64,000 nt of DNA from DATHTS01 sp041940425 (GCA_041940425.1 JBGTSF010000018.1:1-64000), one strand, 5' to 3'. Counted from the first letter of the stretch, positions 33,293-41,333 are shown. Numbers and translations: made by a program. Notes: generated from the sequence alone by a model not told the origin.

Positions 33293-34972
33293 ATGACTCC
33301 GAAGATTTTAATTTTTTTAATATTTCTGCTCGCGTTTTCCGCCGGAACGAAAGCGCAGACGACAAACGCCCTGTCGTATAAGATCAAACCCGTTCCGCAA
33401 AACGACCGCACGAATCTGGAAATTTCGGTCGAATTCAGAGCCGACAACGCCGAGCCTTTGACGGTAAAACTGCCGACCGATAATTTCGGAACGCCCGATC
33501 TGCACAAATATGTCACGCGGTTTGAGGGCGAAAAAGGAACGCTCGTCAAAGCGGGCGAAAAGGATTTCGAAAAGATCATTCAGCCAACGCCGGACGGATT
33601 TGCCGCGCTTCGCTACACGATCTCTTATGATCCGAAAGCGATGGACGATTACGCTTACGCGCCGAATACGGGAGCGGCTTATTTTCACGTCGCGGGTTGT
33701 CAATGGCTGCTGCATATCGGCGACGACGCGCAGAAGAGACTTTTCAAGATCGAGATCGTTGACGCGCCGCAGAACTGGAAATTTTACTCGTCGAAAGCGG
33801 CGAACGCGGCGCGATTTGAAACCGAAGCGAGCTACAACGATTGGATTGCCGCACCGCTCGGCGGCGGCGAAAATGTTCATCAATTTAATGTCAAAACAGG
33901 GCGCGTTTCGGTTTTCGTTCACGGCAAATACGAGATTCCGCGCGGGCGGATGTTTTCGTCGGTAGAAAAGATCGTCAGGCTTCAGCGCAGATGGTTCGAC
34001 GATTTTTCGCAAAAAGAATTTACCGTCGTTATCGCGCCGCGCAGCGGAGTCGTTGCGGGTTACGCGCCGGAAAATTCGTTCGTCTGTTTTATCAAACCGG
34101 ACGCAACGCCCGAACAATTAAACCGCATCGTCGCGCACGAACTGTTTCACGACTGGCTCCCGAACAAGATCGAGGTCGTGCAGGATAAAAAATTTTCCGG
34201 CATCCGTTTCGAATGGCTGACCGAAGGATTTACAGATTATTTCGCCCGAAAAATTCTGACCGAAGCCGGTTTGATGAGCGCGGAAAGATTTGTCGAAACG
34301 ATCAATCAAGACCTTCTGAGCATCGCCGACAATCCGCACAGAGCGAAAACTTACGACGAACTGGCGGCATTATCCAAAGCGGGAAAATACGATTCGGCGG
34401 CGAAAAAACTCGCGTATTTTCGCGGCGCGGTGATCGCGCTCGAATGGGAAGCGCAGATCAAAAAAGCCGGAAAGAAAAAAAATCTGTCCGGGTTTATACG
34501 CGAGCTTTTCCGGGCGGCGCAAAAAACGGACGGCAAAATCTCCGAGCAGGATTTTTACGATTTAGCCGCCGCTTACGGGATTGACGCGAAAGCGGATTTT
34601 GAAAAATATATCGGGCGCGGCGAGGAGATCGTTCCGGCGGCGGACGCGCTCGGCAAAAATTATCAATTGATCGAATCCGAACGACCTTCTTTCGACGCGG
34701 GGTTTTCGCTGGCGGAAACTTTTAAGACGCGCAAAATTTCCGGCGTTGATGATTCGGGCGCGGCTTACAAAGCGGGTTTGCGCGACGGAATGAAACTGAT
34801 TGCAATCGAAAATTCGAGCCGTTTCAGCAATGCCTGGTCAGCGGAAAAACCACTTGTCGTCCATGTGGAAGTTGACGGGCAAACGCGCCGTTTTGAATAT
34901 TTTCCGCACGGGAAAATGCTCAAGGTGAAACTGTTCGATTTGAAAGCTAAGAGACAGATTGGAAAACCTTGA
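33293..34972 (+). CDS. M61-family metallopeptidase with C-terminal PDZ domain
   Basis: 559 residues. Export signal ILIFLIFLLAFSAGTKAQ. The zinc motif is HELFHDWLPNK (about residue 282) with the third ligand in EWLTEGFTDYFARK about 28 residues later; family M61 (glycyl-aminopeptidase type). N-terminal beta domain precedes it (LEISVEFRADNAEPLTVKLP), and a PDZ-like end reads DSGAAYKAGLRDGMKLIAIENSS. It would trim N-terminal Gly or Ala in the periplasm. Its 3' end overlaps the convergent S51-type gene by 26 bases. Confidence 0.88.
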   Translation: MTPKILIFLIFLLAFSAGTKAQTTNALSYKIKPVPQNDRTNLEISVEFRADNAEPLTVKLPTDNFGTPDLHKYVTRFEGEKGTLVKAGEKDFEKIIQPTPDGFAALRYTISYDPKAMDDYAYAPNTGAAYFHVAGCQWLLHIGDDAQKRLFKIEIVDAPQNWKFYSSKAANAARFETEASYNDWIAAPLGGGENVHQFNVKTGRVSVFVHGKYEIPRGRMFSSVEKIVRLQRRWFDDFSQKEFTVVIAPRSGVVAGYAPENSFVCFIKPDATPEQLNRIVAHELFHDWLPNKIEVVQDKKFSGIRFEWLTEGFTDYFARKILTEAGLMSAERFVETINQDLLSIADNPHRAKTYDELAALSKAGKYDSAAKKLAYFRGAVIALEWEAQIKKAGKKKNLSGFIRELFRAAQKTDGKISEQDFYDLAAAYGIDAKADFEKYIGRGEEIVPAADALGKNYQLIESERPSFDAGFSLAETFKTRKISGVDDSGAAYKAGLRDGMKLIAIENSSRFSNAWSAEKPLVVHVEVDGQTRRFEYFPHGKMLKVKLFDLKAKRQIGKP

Positions 34973-35687
34973 TCTTCATTTCGCTGTTTGCTTTTTTTAT
35001 TTGATAAGCGTTTCCCGCGCCGAAAATTTTTATATTTCCGTCCTCGATTTCGAGCAGAGTGTTTTCGTCAATCGCCCAGCCTTCATTTGAAACTCCCGCG
35101 TCAACTGCGTGAACAATTCTTGTCAAAGTTCCCCACTGCGTCGCGTGAACGTCAACCGCAAAATTCACCAAACCCAAACCCTCGCGCACATCGAGCAAAT
35201 CCAAATCTTCGCCCGCGTTTTCGTCGGCGATTTGGACGATTTTATTTTCGATTTCGCGCTGCCATCCGCCGATAATCGCCGACTCCGAAGCAATAGAAGC
35301 ACCGGCGGAAAAGCCGCAATACGGAATTTTGTTTTCGGTTAAATATTCGAGCCAAGTTTTTTCAACACAAAGCGCGTCCGCATAAGCCGGAGTTAAACCG
35401 CCGCAGACAAAAACGCCGGTCGGTTTTGTTTCGCCTAAAATTTCTTTTGTTAAAAAATTTTCCGCCGAAACGTTTATCTCGATTGCTTCGTTTGAATCTA
35501 ATCCGACCGTTTCAAACGCCTTGAAAAAGCGTAAAAACTGCGCGTGCGAATCCGCGTCCGGTTCTTCGGCGACGATGACGGCGATTCGTCTTTCGCCGTT
35601 TTTTGTAGATGAATGCAAAAATCGCCCGTAAGTATCTGGAAAAATTTCCGCATTCCAGCCGCCGCCGATCAGAAAAATTTTTGTCAT
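34947..35687 (-). CDS. S51-type peptidase / class I glutamine-amidotransferase-like protein
   Basis: 246 residues. The dipeptidase E/cyanophycinase fold is visible: KIFLIGGGWN at the N-terminus, GVFVCGGLTPAYADALC, then the nucleophile elbow CGFSAGASIASES (Ser near residue 124), then GLGLVNFAVDVHATQWGTLTRIVHAVDAG carrying the His. Soluble and cytoplasmic; it probably hydrolyses Asp-containing dipeptides. Runs convergently into the M61 gene, and its start is 1 base from the stop of the AMIN-like gene, so these two are one unit. Confidence 0.8.
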   Translation of the reverse strand: MTKIFLIGGGWNAEIFPDTYGRFLHSSTKNGERRIAVIVAEEPDADSHAQFLRFFKAFETVGLDSNEAIEINVSAENFLTKEILGETKPTGVFVCGGLTPAYADALCVEKTWLEYLTENKIPYCGFSAGASIASESAIIGGWQREIENKIVQIADENAGEDLDLLDVREGLGLVNFAVDVHATQWGTLTRIVHAVDAGVSNEGWAIDENTLLEIEDGNIKIFGAGNAYQIKKANSEMKIKVFQSVS

Positions 35688-35688
35688 T

Positions 35689-36330
35689 TCAGTGTTTTAT
35701 ATCAACCGCCAGACGGGTCGGGTTTTCGAGTTCGAGAACGCGGTATTTGTTCGGCGACGAGACGCCCAAAACCCATGTAACGACGGCTTCGAAATCGCAG
35801 GTCAGTTTTAGTTCGCCGATGATCTTGTGATCCGGCGCGAGTTCGCGGTTTTCGACGGTCGGTTTGCCGTCTTCGGTGTGCGCGGCAGACGGCTCAAATC
35901 TGATTTCGAGCCAGCCGTCGCCTTTGAGATTGACGACGTTTCCCGAACCGCAGGCGCGGACGGGTTTGTCAATATATTCGATGTGATACGAAGGCATTTC
36001 CGCGCCCGCGAATTCGAATGTTACGCGGTCGAAGCCGTCGTGCATTCCCGTTCGGACTTCGCGCAGAACGGCAACGCCTTTTATCTCGTTTTTCTGGTCG
36101 GTGATTCCGGCAGTGCCTTCGAAATCCGATTTTTCGCTTGTGTTTGTGTTTGTTTTCGCGTTCGAGTTTTTATTCGCTGAATTGTTTGCGGCATTTCCGC
36201 CGCCGCTCGAAACGCTTTGATTTCCGGTATTACTTAAATTCGATGCGGCGTTTTCCGTTTTCCGATTTTCGCACGAGGCGAATAAAACAGCGCAAAAAGT
36301 CAGAAAAATTATGCAAATACTTTTTCTCAT
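35689..36330 (-). CDS. AMIN-like domain lipoprotein
   Basis: About 213 residues from the ATG at 36330 (36339 is an alternative). Lipoprotein signal with FCAVLFASCEN (Cys about 20), Asn/Ser/Gly-rich linker, then a beta-sandwich domain: GVAVLREVRTGMHDGFDRVTFEFAGAEMPSYHIEYIDKPVRACGSGNVVNLKG and a C-terminal SPNKYRVLELENPTRLAVDIK. This is the AMIN-like domain of bacterial lipoproteins; AMIN domains in other proteins localise to peptidoglycan. Upstream of the S51 gene in one transcription unit. Confidence 0.8.
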   Translation of the reverse strand: MRKSICIIFLTFCAVLFASCENRKTENAASNLSNTGNQSVSSGGGNAANNSANKNSNAKTNTNTSEKSDFEGTAGITDQKNEIKGVAVLREVRTGMHDGFDRVTFEFAGAEMPSYHIEYIDKPVRACGSGNVVNLKGDGWLEIRFEPSAAHTEDGKPTVENRELAPDHKIIGELKLTCDFEAVVTWVLGVSSPNKYRVLELENPTRLAVDIKH

Positions 36331-36383
36331 AAAAATCATTTTAGCTTAATATACATTTGATAACATCGAGCGTTTCAAAAAAA

Positions 36384-36785
36384 ATGTCATACTTGCATCT
36401 GATTTTCGGAGTTAGCGTGTTCGTCGTTTTTCTGATCACGGGCAAATTTATGCGCGCGGATTTTCCAGACAAGGAAATCATTCCTCAGGAGCTGAGGATG
36501 CTGATGCGTTCGCGGCACATATACATTCTGCTGTCGAGTTTTCTGCATATTCTGCTCGGTCTTTACCTGCAAACGGCGCGGCAGACGTGGCGAAAATATT
36601 TGCAGATTTTCGGTTCGGTTTTATTATTTTCGGGAACGGCTCTTTTGATCTGGGCTTTTTTCAGCGAAACTTACCGGACGAAAAAATTTTCCGACATCAG
36701 CCGTTACGGTCTCTATCTGAGTTTGGCGGGAACGGCTTTTCATATATTCAGCCAGGTTCGGTTAAAATCTATAAAGAATGAATAG
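36384..36785 (+). CDS. Small membrane protein with four predicted helices
   Basis: 133 residues from the ATG at 36384. Hydrophobic segments: LIFGVSVFVVFLITGKF, IYILLSSFLHILLGLYL, IFGSVLLFSGTALLIWAFF and YGLYLSLAGTAFHIFSQ. The sequence between segments 1 and 2 is polar with charged PDKEIIPQELRML. No family recognised. It overlaps the atypical response regulator by 8 bases, suggesting coupled translation with it. Confidence 0.65.
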   Translation: MSYLHLIFGVSVFVVFLITGKFMRADFPDKEIIPQELRMLMRSRHIYILLSSFLHILLGLYLQTARQTWRKYLQIFGSVLLFSGTALLIWAFFSETYRTKKFSDISRYGLYLSLAGTAFHIFSQVRLKSIKNE

Positions 36786-37419
36786 CCGAATAAAAAATCC
36801 GATCCGCGTTTTGCTGATCGAAAATCAAAAGCTCGTCAGAATCGGCATCAGAACGATTTTAACGGAAGAAAGCGATTTTGAAATCGCCGGCGAGGCGGAA
36901 ACGGGCGCGGAAGGATTTGAACATTTTCGGGAATTAAAACCCGATGTAACGATTTTGAGCCTGCGTCTGCCGGATTCGTGCGCGATTGATCTTTTGGACG
37001 ATTATTTTGCCGAAAACGAACGCGCGCGCATCATTGTTCTGGCGGAACACGCGGGCGATGCGGAAATCAAAAAAGCTCTGAAAAAAGGCGCGGCGGGCTA
37101 CGTCTGTAAAGACGTTTCGCCCGACGAACTCGTCAAAGCGATCCGCGCCGTCAACGCCGGAAGAAAATATATTCCGCAATTTATCGCCAATGTTCTAAGC
37201 GAAAATATCGGGCAGGAAGAACTTACCAATGCCGAGCAGAGAATTCTGCAGATGATCGTCGGCGGAATGTCGAACAAGGAAATCGCCTTCGCGCTCGATA
37301 TTTCGGAAAACACCGTCAAGACTCACGTTAAAAATATTTTTGATAAGATCGGCGTGTCCGACCGCACATCAGCCGCGACGACCGCCATCCGGCGCGGGCT
37401 GGTGAGAATTGATATTTAA
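36778..37419 (+). CDS. LuxR/NarL-type regulator with degenerate receiver domain
   Basis: 213 residues. Receiver (about 8-125): the position of the phosphorylated Asp, normally L-D-L-x-x-P, reads ILSLRLPDS, so Ser replaces Asp; the Thr/Ser switch is Ala (IIVLAEH), while Glu in the acidic pocket (LLIENQ) and the Lys (VCKDVSP) remain. The LuxR HTH is intact (LTNAEQRILQMIVGGMSNKEIAFALDISENTVKTHVKNIFDKIGV). So it should bind DNA without being phosphorylated in the usual way. Preceded by a membrane protein it overlaps; no kinase is attached. Confidence 0.85.
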   Translation: MNSRIKNPIRVLLIENQKLVRIGIRTILTEESDFEIAGEAETGAEGFEHFRELKPDVTILSLRLPDSCAIDLLDDYFAENERARIIVLAEHAGDAEIKKALKKGAAGYVCKDVSPDELVKAIRAVNAGRKYIPQFIANVLSENIGQEELTNAEQRILQMIVGGMSNKEIAFALDISENTVKTHVKNIFDKIGVSDRTSAATTAIRRGLVRIDI

Positions 37420-37423
37420 AGGC

Positions 37424-37513
37424 TTTCTCTGCGCTCTCGGTAAAAATCCCCGGTGATCTCCGTGTTTAATTTCCGATTTTTTAACACAGAAATCACCGGG
37501 GATTCGCAGAGAA
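37424..37513. repeat. Inverted repeat with CTCTGCG ends and CCCCGGTGAT stem
   Basis: TTTCTCTGCG and ATCCCCGGTGAT..GTGTT on the left pair with AACAC..ATCACCGGGGAT and CGCAGAGAAA on the right. It lies between the convergent LuxR-type and LytR-type genes and could also stop transcription. Confidence 0.7.
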
Positions 37514-37559
37514 ACGCCGGGTATTTTTTTTTAACGCTTTCCGTTTCGAGTTTCGAATT

Positions 37560-38288
37560 TCAGGTAAATTTATTTTTGAGTTTTACCGCATACCGCCGGC
37601 TGACGGCGAGCGGTTCCCCGAAATTTTTCAGACGCACCTGAAATGTGCGGTTAAACCACGGTTCGAGGTGCCGGACTTCTTCGAGATTGACGATTGTCTG
37701 GCGGTGAATCCGCAAAAAATTCTTTTCCGGCAGACGTTCTTCCCATTCGCGCAGAGGTTTTTCGATCAAAAACTTTTTTCGTTCAACCGTAAAAATTTCC
37801 GAATAATCTCCCGCCGCCGTGATGTGCGAAATGTCCCTGACTTTCAAAAACTGCGAACGGTTTCCGACTTCGAGAAAGATACGGTCGTCAAATTCGAGCG
37901 GACGAAGTTCGGTTTGCGCGTCATCGTTTTCTTCTTCGCCGAGTCTTTCAATCGCTTTGGCGAGCCGTTCGGGATTGACGGGTTTTAAGAGATAATCGAG
38001 CGCGTTGACCTCAAAGGCGCGGATCGCGTAAGCGTCAAAGGCGGTAACAAAGATCAGTTTAAAATCCGCATCGGTCTGTTCAAGCAGATCAAAACCGTTT
38101 TCGCCGGAAAGCTGTATGTCGAGAAAAACGACATCCGGCTTTTTCCTTTTGATAAGTTCGATGGCTTCGGTCAAATTCTCCGCTTCGCCGACAATTTCGA
38201 TTTCGGGGCACTCCGACAAAAGCCTGCGCATTTCGCGGCGCGCGAGCCGTTCGTCGTCAACGATGATTGATTTGTATTTCATTTTCAT
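37560..38288 (-). CDS. LytR/AlgR-type response regulator (LytTR)
   Basis: 242 residues. Receiver with VDDERLARREMRRLL, the phospho-acceptor Asp in VVFLDIQLSGENG, and FVTAFDAYAIRAFEVNALDYLLKPVNPERL; then a LytTR DNA-binding domain (about 140-242) with ITAAGDYSEIFTVERKKFLIEKPLREWEERLP and FLRIHRQTIVNLEEV. Works with the 7TM/LytS-type kinase gene just upstream, separated only by a 63-base inverted repeat that also touches this gene's ATG. Confidence 0.92.
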   Translation of the reverse strand: MKMKYKSIIVDDERLARREMRRLLSECPEIEIVGEAENLTEAIELIKRKKPDVVFLDIQLSGENGFDLLEQTDADFKLIFVTAFDAYAIRAFEVNALDYLLKPVNPERLAKAIERLGEEENDDAQTELRPLEFDDRIFLEVGNRSQFLKVRDISHITAAGDYSEIFTVERKKFLIEKPLREWEERLPEKNFLRIHRQTIVNLEEVRHLEPWFNRTFQVRLKNFGEPLAVSRRYAVKLKNKFT

Positions 38289-38354
38289 AAGCCACGAATT
38301 ACACGAATAACACGAAACATTAAAAATTCGAGTTATTTGTGTAATTCGTGACTA
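38289..38354. repeat. Inverted repeat, CACGAATTACACGAA family
   Basis: GCCACGAATTACACGAATAA and its complement (..TTATTTGTGTAATTCGTGACTA) with an AT loop form a near-complete hairpin. It is the entire junction between kinase and regulator genes: its right end supplies the kinase's TAG stop and its left end abuts the regulator's ATG. Confidence 0.8.
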
Positions 38355-39392
38355 ACTCACTTTCGTTATTTCGACCCGCGCTTTGACAAAACCGTTTTCC
38401 TGCGTCAATTCGAGTTTGCCGCCGCCGCCGAAAAGTTTTTCGAGCCGTTCGCGGACGTTTTTCAGACCGATGCCGCCGGTGTTCGCTCCGGTCTGCAGTT
38501 TGCCGGAATTAGCGACTTCCAAAAACAATCTTTCTTCGTCCGCCGATGCCGAAATTTTTATTTCGAGCGGTTTCGCGCCCGACCGTAAGCCGTGTTTGAC
38601 GGCGTTTTCGACCAGCGGATTGAGCAGAAAACACGGCACTTTGAATTTTTCCGTCTTTTCGTCCACTTCAAATTCGACTTCCAGTTTATCTTCAAACCGG
38701 ATTTTTTCAATCGCCAGATAATTCCGCACGGCTTCCAGCTCTTCGCCGAGAGAAACCTGCTTTTTTTCACTGCTCAAAAGCGAATGGCGCAGAAATTCGG
38801 AAAGCTGTGTGATCATCCGTTTGGCGCGGCTCGCATCTTCGTCAATCGAAGCGCGGATCGAATTGAGCGCGTTAAAAAGAAAATGCGGGTTGAGCTGATA
38901 ACGAAGCATTTCGAGCTGCGCTTTTTCGGCTAAGATTTTCGCCTGCAAAGCGTTTTCCCTTTCCGTCTGCCATTGCCGCCAGTATTTGATGCCGAAATAG
39001 ATCGCGCTCCAAGCCATAATCGTTACCGAATAATCGAGCGCGATGCGCGGCATCCGCGGCATAGTTACGCCGAGATCATAACCGTGATCTACCATCAAAT
39101 AAAACGAACTTTCGATCACCGTCCAGAGAATTCCGAAAATCACCGAACAAACAAGCACGACAAAAACGATCTGCCCGATGGAAAATCGTTTTATGATCCG
39201 GCGGTAAAATTGCCAAAGAACGCAGGTCAAGACAAAACCGACCACCGCCCGAAAACCTTTTATTTGTAAAAGACGGAGGAAACTGCCTTCGCTGGCGACC
39301 GAGAAAAATGTTACATAGATCAAAAACAGATAGATCAGCCAGCCGCCGATCTGCAGTTTCCAGAAAGAGTCAAAAAGTTTTTCCGGCTTCAT
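38352..39392 (-). CDS. LytS/YpdA-type membrane histidine kinase
   Basis: 346 residues. Four hydrophobic N-terminal helices (IGGWLIYLFLIYVTFF, AVVGFVLTCVLWQFY, IVFVVLVCSVIFGILWTVI, YSVTIMAWSAIYFGI), a short coiled linker, then the His_kinase domain with the phosphorylated His in QLNPHFLFNALNSIRASI and HATPase with NPLVENAVKHGLR and GGIGLKNVRERLEKLFG. Pairs with the LytTR regulator. Its stop TAG lies in the repeat between the two genes, and its start overlaps the upstream gene by 4 bases. Confidence 0.9.
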   Translation of the reverse strand: MKPEKLFDSFWKLQIGGWLIYLFLIYVTFFSVASEGSFLRLLQIKGFRAVVGFVLTCVLWQFYRRIIKRFSIGQIVFVVLVCSVIFGILWTVIESSFYLMVDHGYDLGVTMPRMPRIALDYSVTIMAWSAIYFGIKYWRQWQTERENALQAKILAEKAQLEMLRYQLNPHFLFNALNSIRASIDEDASRAKRMITQLSEFLRHSLLSSEKKQVSLGEELEAVRNYLAIEKIRFEDKLEVEFEVDEKTEKFKVPCFLLNPLVENAVKHGLRSGAKPLEIKISASADEERLFLEVANSGKLQTGANTGGIGLKNVRERLEKLFGGGGKLELTQENGFVKARVEITKVS

Positions 39393-39841
39393 TTATCGGT
39401 TTGTTCTTTCGATTCGGCGTAAAAGGTTTTATTCACTATTTTCCATTCGCCGTCAATTTTCAGCAGAGACATATAATCGGTAAATTTGACGGTCGGATAA
39501 TCGAGCACGATCCGGGCGACTGCCGCATTTCCGGCAATGTCTATGCTTTCAATTTTGCGTTTGCGCTGGGCTTCGTCCTTTGCCGCTTCGCCTCTCATTC
39601 CGCCGATATATTCCTTAAAATCTCTCGTCGTAAATTTCCCGTCGCGGATAAACATCAGTTTTCCTTCCGTGTGAAAAGCCTTTTCCATATATTCGGCTTT
39701 TCCGGTTTCGTGTCCTTTCAGATAATTTTCCAGAGGGATTTTCACAAGTTCTTTTTCCTTTTCGTCAGCCGAAACTTTCGCGCCGAAATAAACTGCGAAA
39801 ACTCCCAAAATTATCATTGATAAGATTGCTGATTTTTTCAT
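39389..39841 (-). CDS. Secreted lumazine-binding/SnoaL-like protein
   Basis: 150 residues. Signal segment ILSMIILGVFAVYFGAKVSA, then an NTF2-like fold: VKIPLENYLKGHETGKAEYMEKAFHTEGKLMFIRDGKFTTRDFKEYIGGM, IESIDIAGNAAVARIVLDYPTVKFTDYMSLLKIDGEWKIVNKTF. This matches the putative lumazine-binding subgroup. Precedes the LytS gene with a 4-base overlap, so it is co-translated with the two-component pair, possibly as an accessory periplasmic sensor (inference). Confidence 0.75.
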   Translation of the reverse strand: MKKSAILSMIILGVFAVYFGAKVSADEKEKELVKIPLENYLKGHETGKAEYMEKAFHTEGKLMFIRDGKFTTRDFKEYIGGMRGEAAKDEAQRKRKIESIDIAGNAAVARIVLDYPTVKFTDYMSLLKIDGEWKIVNKTFYAESKEQTDK

Positions 39842-39863
39842 TTTTTTATTCTCCTTTTATTGT

Positions 39864-40394
39864 TTAAAAATTGCTGTCGGTTTGCCCGTTAAAAGAAATA
39901 TTCGTTCCCTCTCTTTCAAACTCGGCTTTATCATGAAGCCGCCATGTTTTTCCGTCGTCGTTTAATTGCTCGACAATTTTGGTAAAACCTCTGTCACCGT
40001 CTTTTATCCAAAAAGTGCGGGACTTTCGCTTTTTGCCGTTCAATTCCCAATCCCTATAGAAAACCCAATTTCCGTTTTCCGCGCGTCCTTCCCAGACTTG
40101 CGGAACGAGATCATGCGCGGTAAAAGTCAGATACCATTTCCGTGTCGCGTTGTCGTAATTTCGCAAAAGCACGGCGTTGAATTCCTCCAATTGCCAAACT
40201 TCCTGAATCCCGCAGCCGTTAAGAATTTTCGTGATCTGCATCGTTCCCGTCTTTCCTTTTACTTTCCAGTTTCCCAAAAGAAAATCGAATTCCTTGACCT
40301 CTTTCGCGCTACAGTCGTCTTGCGCGTTTACGGAAATTGAAAAAACGGTCGCGGATAAAAACAAAAATGTAACTGCTAAAAATAGTCTTTTCAT
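39864..40394 (-). CDS. Secreted DUF1579-like protein
   Basis: About 176 residues from the ATG at 40394, the only start placing the signal peptide (KRLFLAVTFLFLSATVFSISVNAQ) at the N-terminus. Mature domain: EFDFLLGNWKVKGKTGTMQITKILNGCGIQEVWQLEEFNAVLLRNYDNATRKWYLTFTAHD, matching DUF1579-type lipocalin-like proteins (FLxGxW at the start, G-C-G-I). Binding function unknown. In the same direction as the kinase operon, 22 bases before the lumazine-binding-like gene. Confidence 0.7.
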   Translation of the reverse strand: MKRLFLAVTFLFLSATVFSISVNAQDDCSAKEVKEFDFLLGNWKVKGKTGTMQITKILNGCGIQEVWQLEEFNAVLLRNYDNATRKWYLTFTAHDLVPQVWEGRAENGNWVFYRDWELNGKKRKSRTFWIKDGDRGFTKIVEQLNDDGKTWRLHDKAEFEREGTNISFNGQTDSNF

Positions 40395-40407
40395 GATTTT
40401 GAAACGC

Positions 40408-40848
40408 TTACTCGTCTTTAGATTTTTTCTTTTCATCCGATGCCGTAACAAGCAGACTTTTCCCGATCTTGACAAACACGACTTCTCTAAAATCATCCGG
40501 CTTTACATCATTGAGCAATTTCGGATCGCCGCGCGGCTCCATCAGTTTCCGAAAATTTTCCTCCGCTTTTTCAAACTGCGCCTGATCTTTAAATCTCGTA
40601 ATGGTTATAAAATCAAAATCGGCTTTTTCATCCGCCTTTGCTTCGATGAATTCGTAGGAATGAATATACCCTCTTTCAAGTGCCTGCTTCCGCAAAACTT
40701 TCCAATTATTTTCATAATAAAAAGCGGCTTCGGCGCGTTTTTCGTTTTTTACTTTGACGATTGACGTAACCGATACGACCTCGCTCTGCGAAAAAACGGT
40801 CAACGAAAAGCAGAATATCAACAACGCGGTAAAATGTAATTTTTTCAT
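40408..40848 (-). CDS. Secreted protein with ferredoxin-like (ABM-type) fold
   Basis: 146 residues: signal peptide KKLHFTALLIFCFSLTVFSQ, then SVTSIVKVKNEKRAEAAFYYENNWKVLRKQALERGYIHSYEFIEAKADEKADFDFITITRFKDQAQFEKAEENF, which has the beta-alpha-beta spacing of dimeric alpha-beta barrels. No catalytic residues can be named. First gene of a leftward run of small secreted proteins ending in the two-component pair. Confidence 0.6.
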   Translation of the reverse strand: MKKLHFTALLIFCFSLTVFSQSEVVSVTSIVKVKNEKRAEAAFYYENNWKVLRKQALERGYIHSYEFIEAKADEKADFDFITITRFKDQAQFEKAEENFRKLMEPRGDPKLLNDVKPDDFREVVFVKIGKSLLVTASDEKKKSKDE

Positions 40849-40864
40849 GATCTTTAAAAATATT

Positions 40865-41104
40865 GGTAGTGAACTAAAAGTAATGTCGAGTCATTTTGCT
40901 CCGTAGGAGCATTCGCCAATAGCCCCGCGATTTATCGCGGGGAATAGTCAAGCCAGAGAATCAAGTCCCGGCAGGGACGAAAGATTCTGCCGTCCCTGCC
41001 GGGACTTGAAAATTTATTTTCAACCAACCCCGCGATAAATCGCGGGGCTATTAACAGGAAGTCCCTGCGGGACAAATTCAAAACATTACTTTTAGTTCAC
41101 CACC
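40865..41104. mobile_element. Palindrome-rich MITE-like element E4 (240 bp, with target duplication)
   Basis: Terminal inverted repeats of 22 bases with one mismatch: GGTAGTGAACTAAAAGTAATG at the left and its complement at 41083-41104. The exact 8-mer AAAATATT sits directly outside both ends (40857-40864, 41105-41112). Inside: GCTCCGTAGGAGC, CCCCGCGatttATCGCGGGG, a central AGTCCCGGCAGGGACG / CGTCCCTGCCGGGACT pair, CCCCGCGATaaATCGCGGGG, GTCCCTGCGGGAC. No coding frame. The 485-base gap 40849-41333 holds this element and the gene remnant listed next. Confidence 0.75.
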
Positions 41105-41245
41105 AAAATATTTTATTTTTCCTCGAAATGCGATCTTTGGAAAATATACGGCAAACATTACGGAATTGTTAGAAAAAATCTGTCAACGGTCAAAATGCGG
41201 GTTGAGCGGTCTGGCGGGAATTTATTTTCTAAACCGAGTGAAAAA

Positions 41246-41332
41246 TTACAAATCCAAATTCATTCCTTTATCCGCGACGCGAAAACCATTTCGCCAAACT
41301 TCGCGGCGTTTCTTATTTATCAAAGGATTGGC
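41246..41332 (-). pseudogene. Remnant: last ~29 codons of an MBL hydrolase paralogue
   Basis: In the minus frame ending TAA at 41248-41246 the peptide NPLINKKRREVWRNGFRVAD plus KGMNLDL is read. It is nearly the C-terminus of the intact MBL gene at 42302-43231 (NPLIRKNSRERREVLRKGFR then VADEGMILDL), including the stop position. The rest of the copy is missing; it starts next to the stop of the esterase gene. A leftover of a tandem duplication or gene replacement. Confidence 0.8.
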
Positions 41333-41333
41333 G

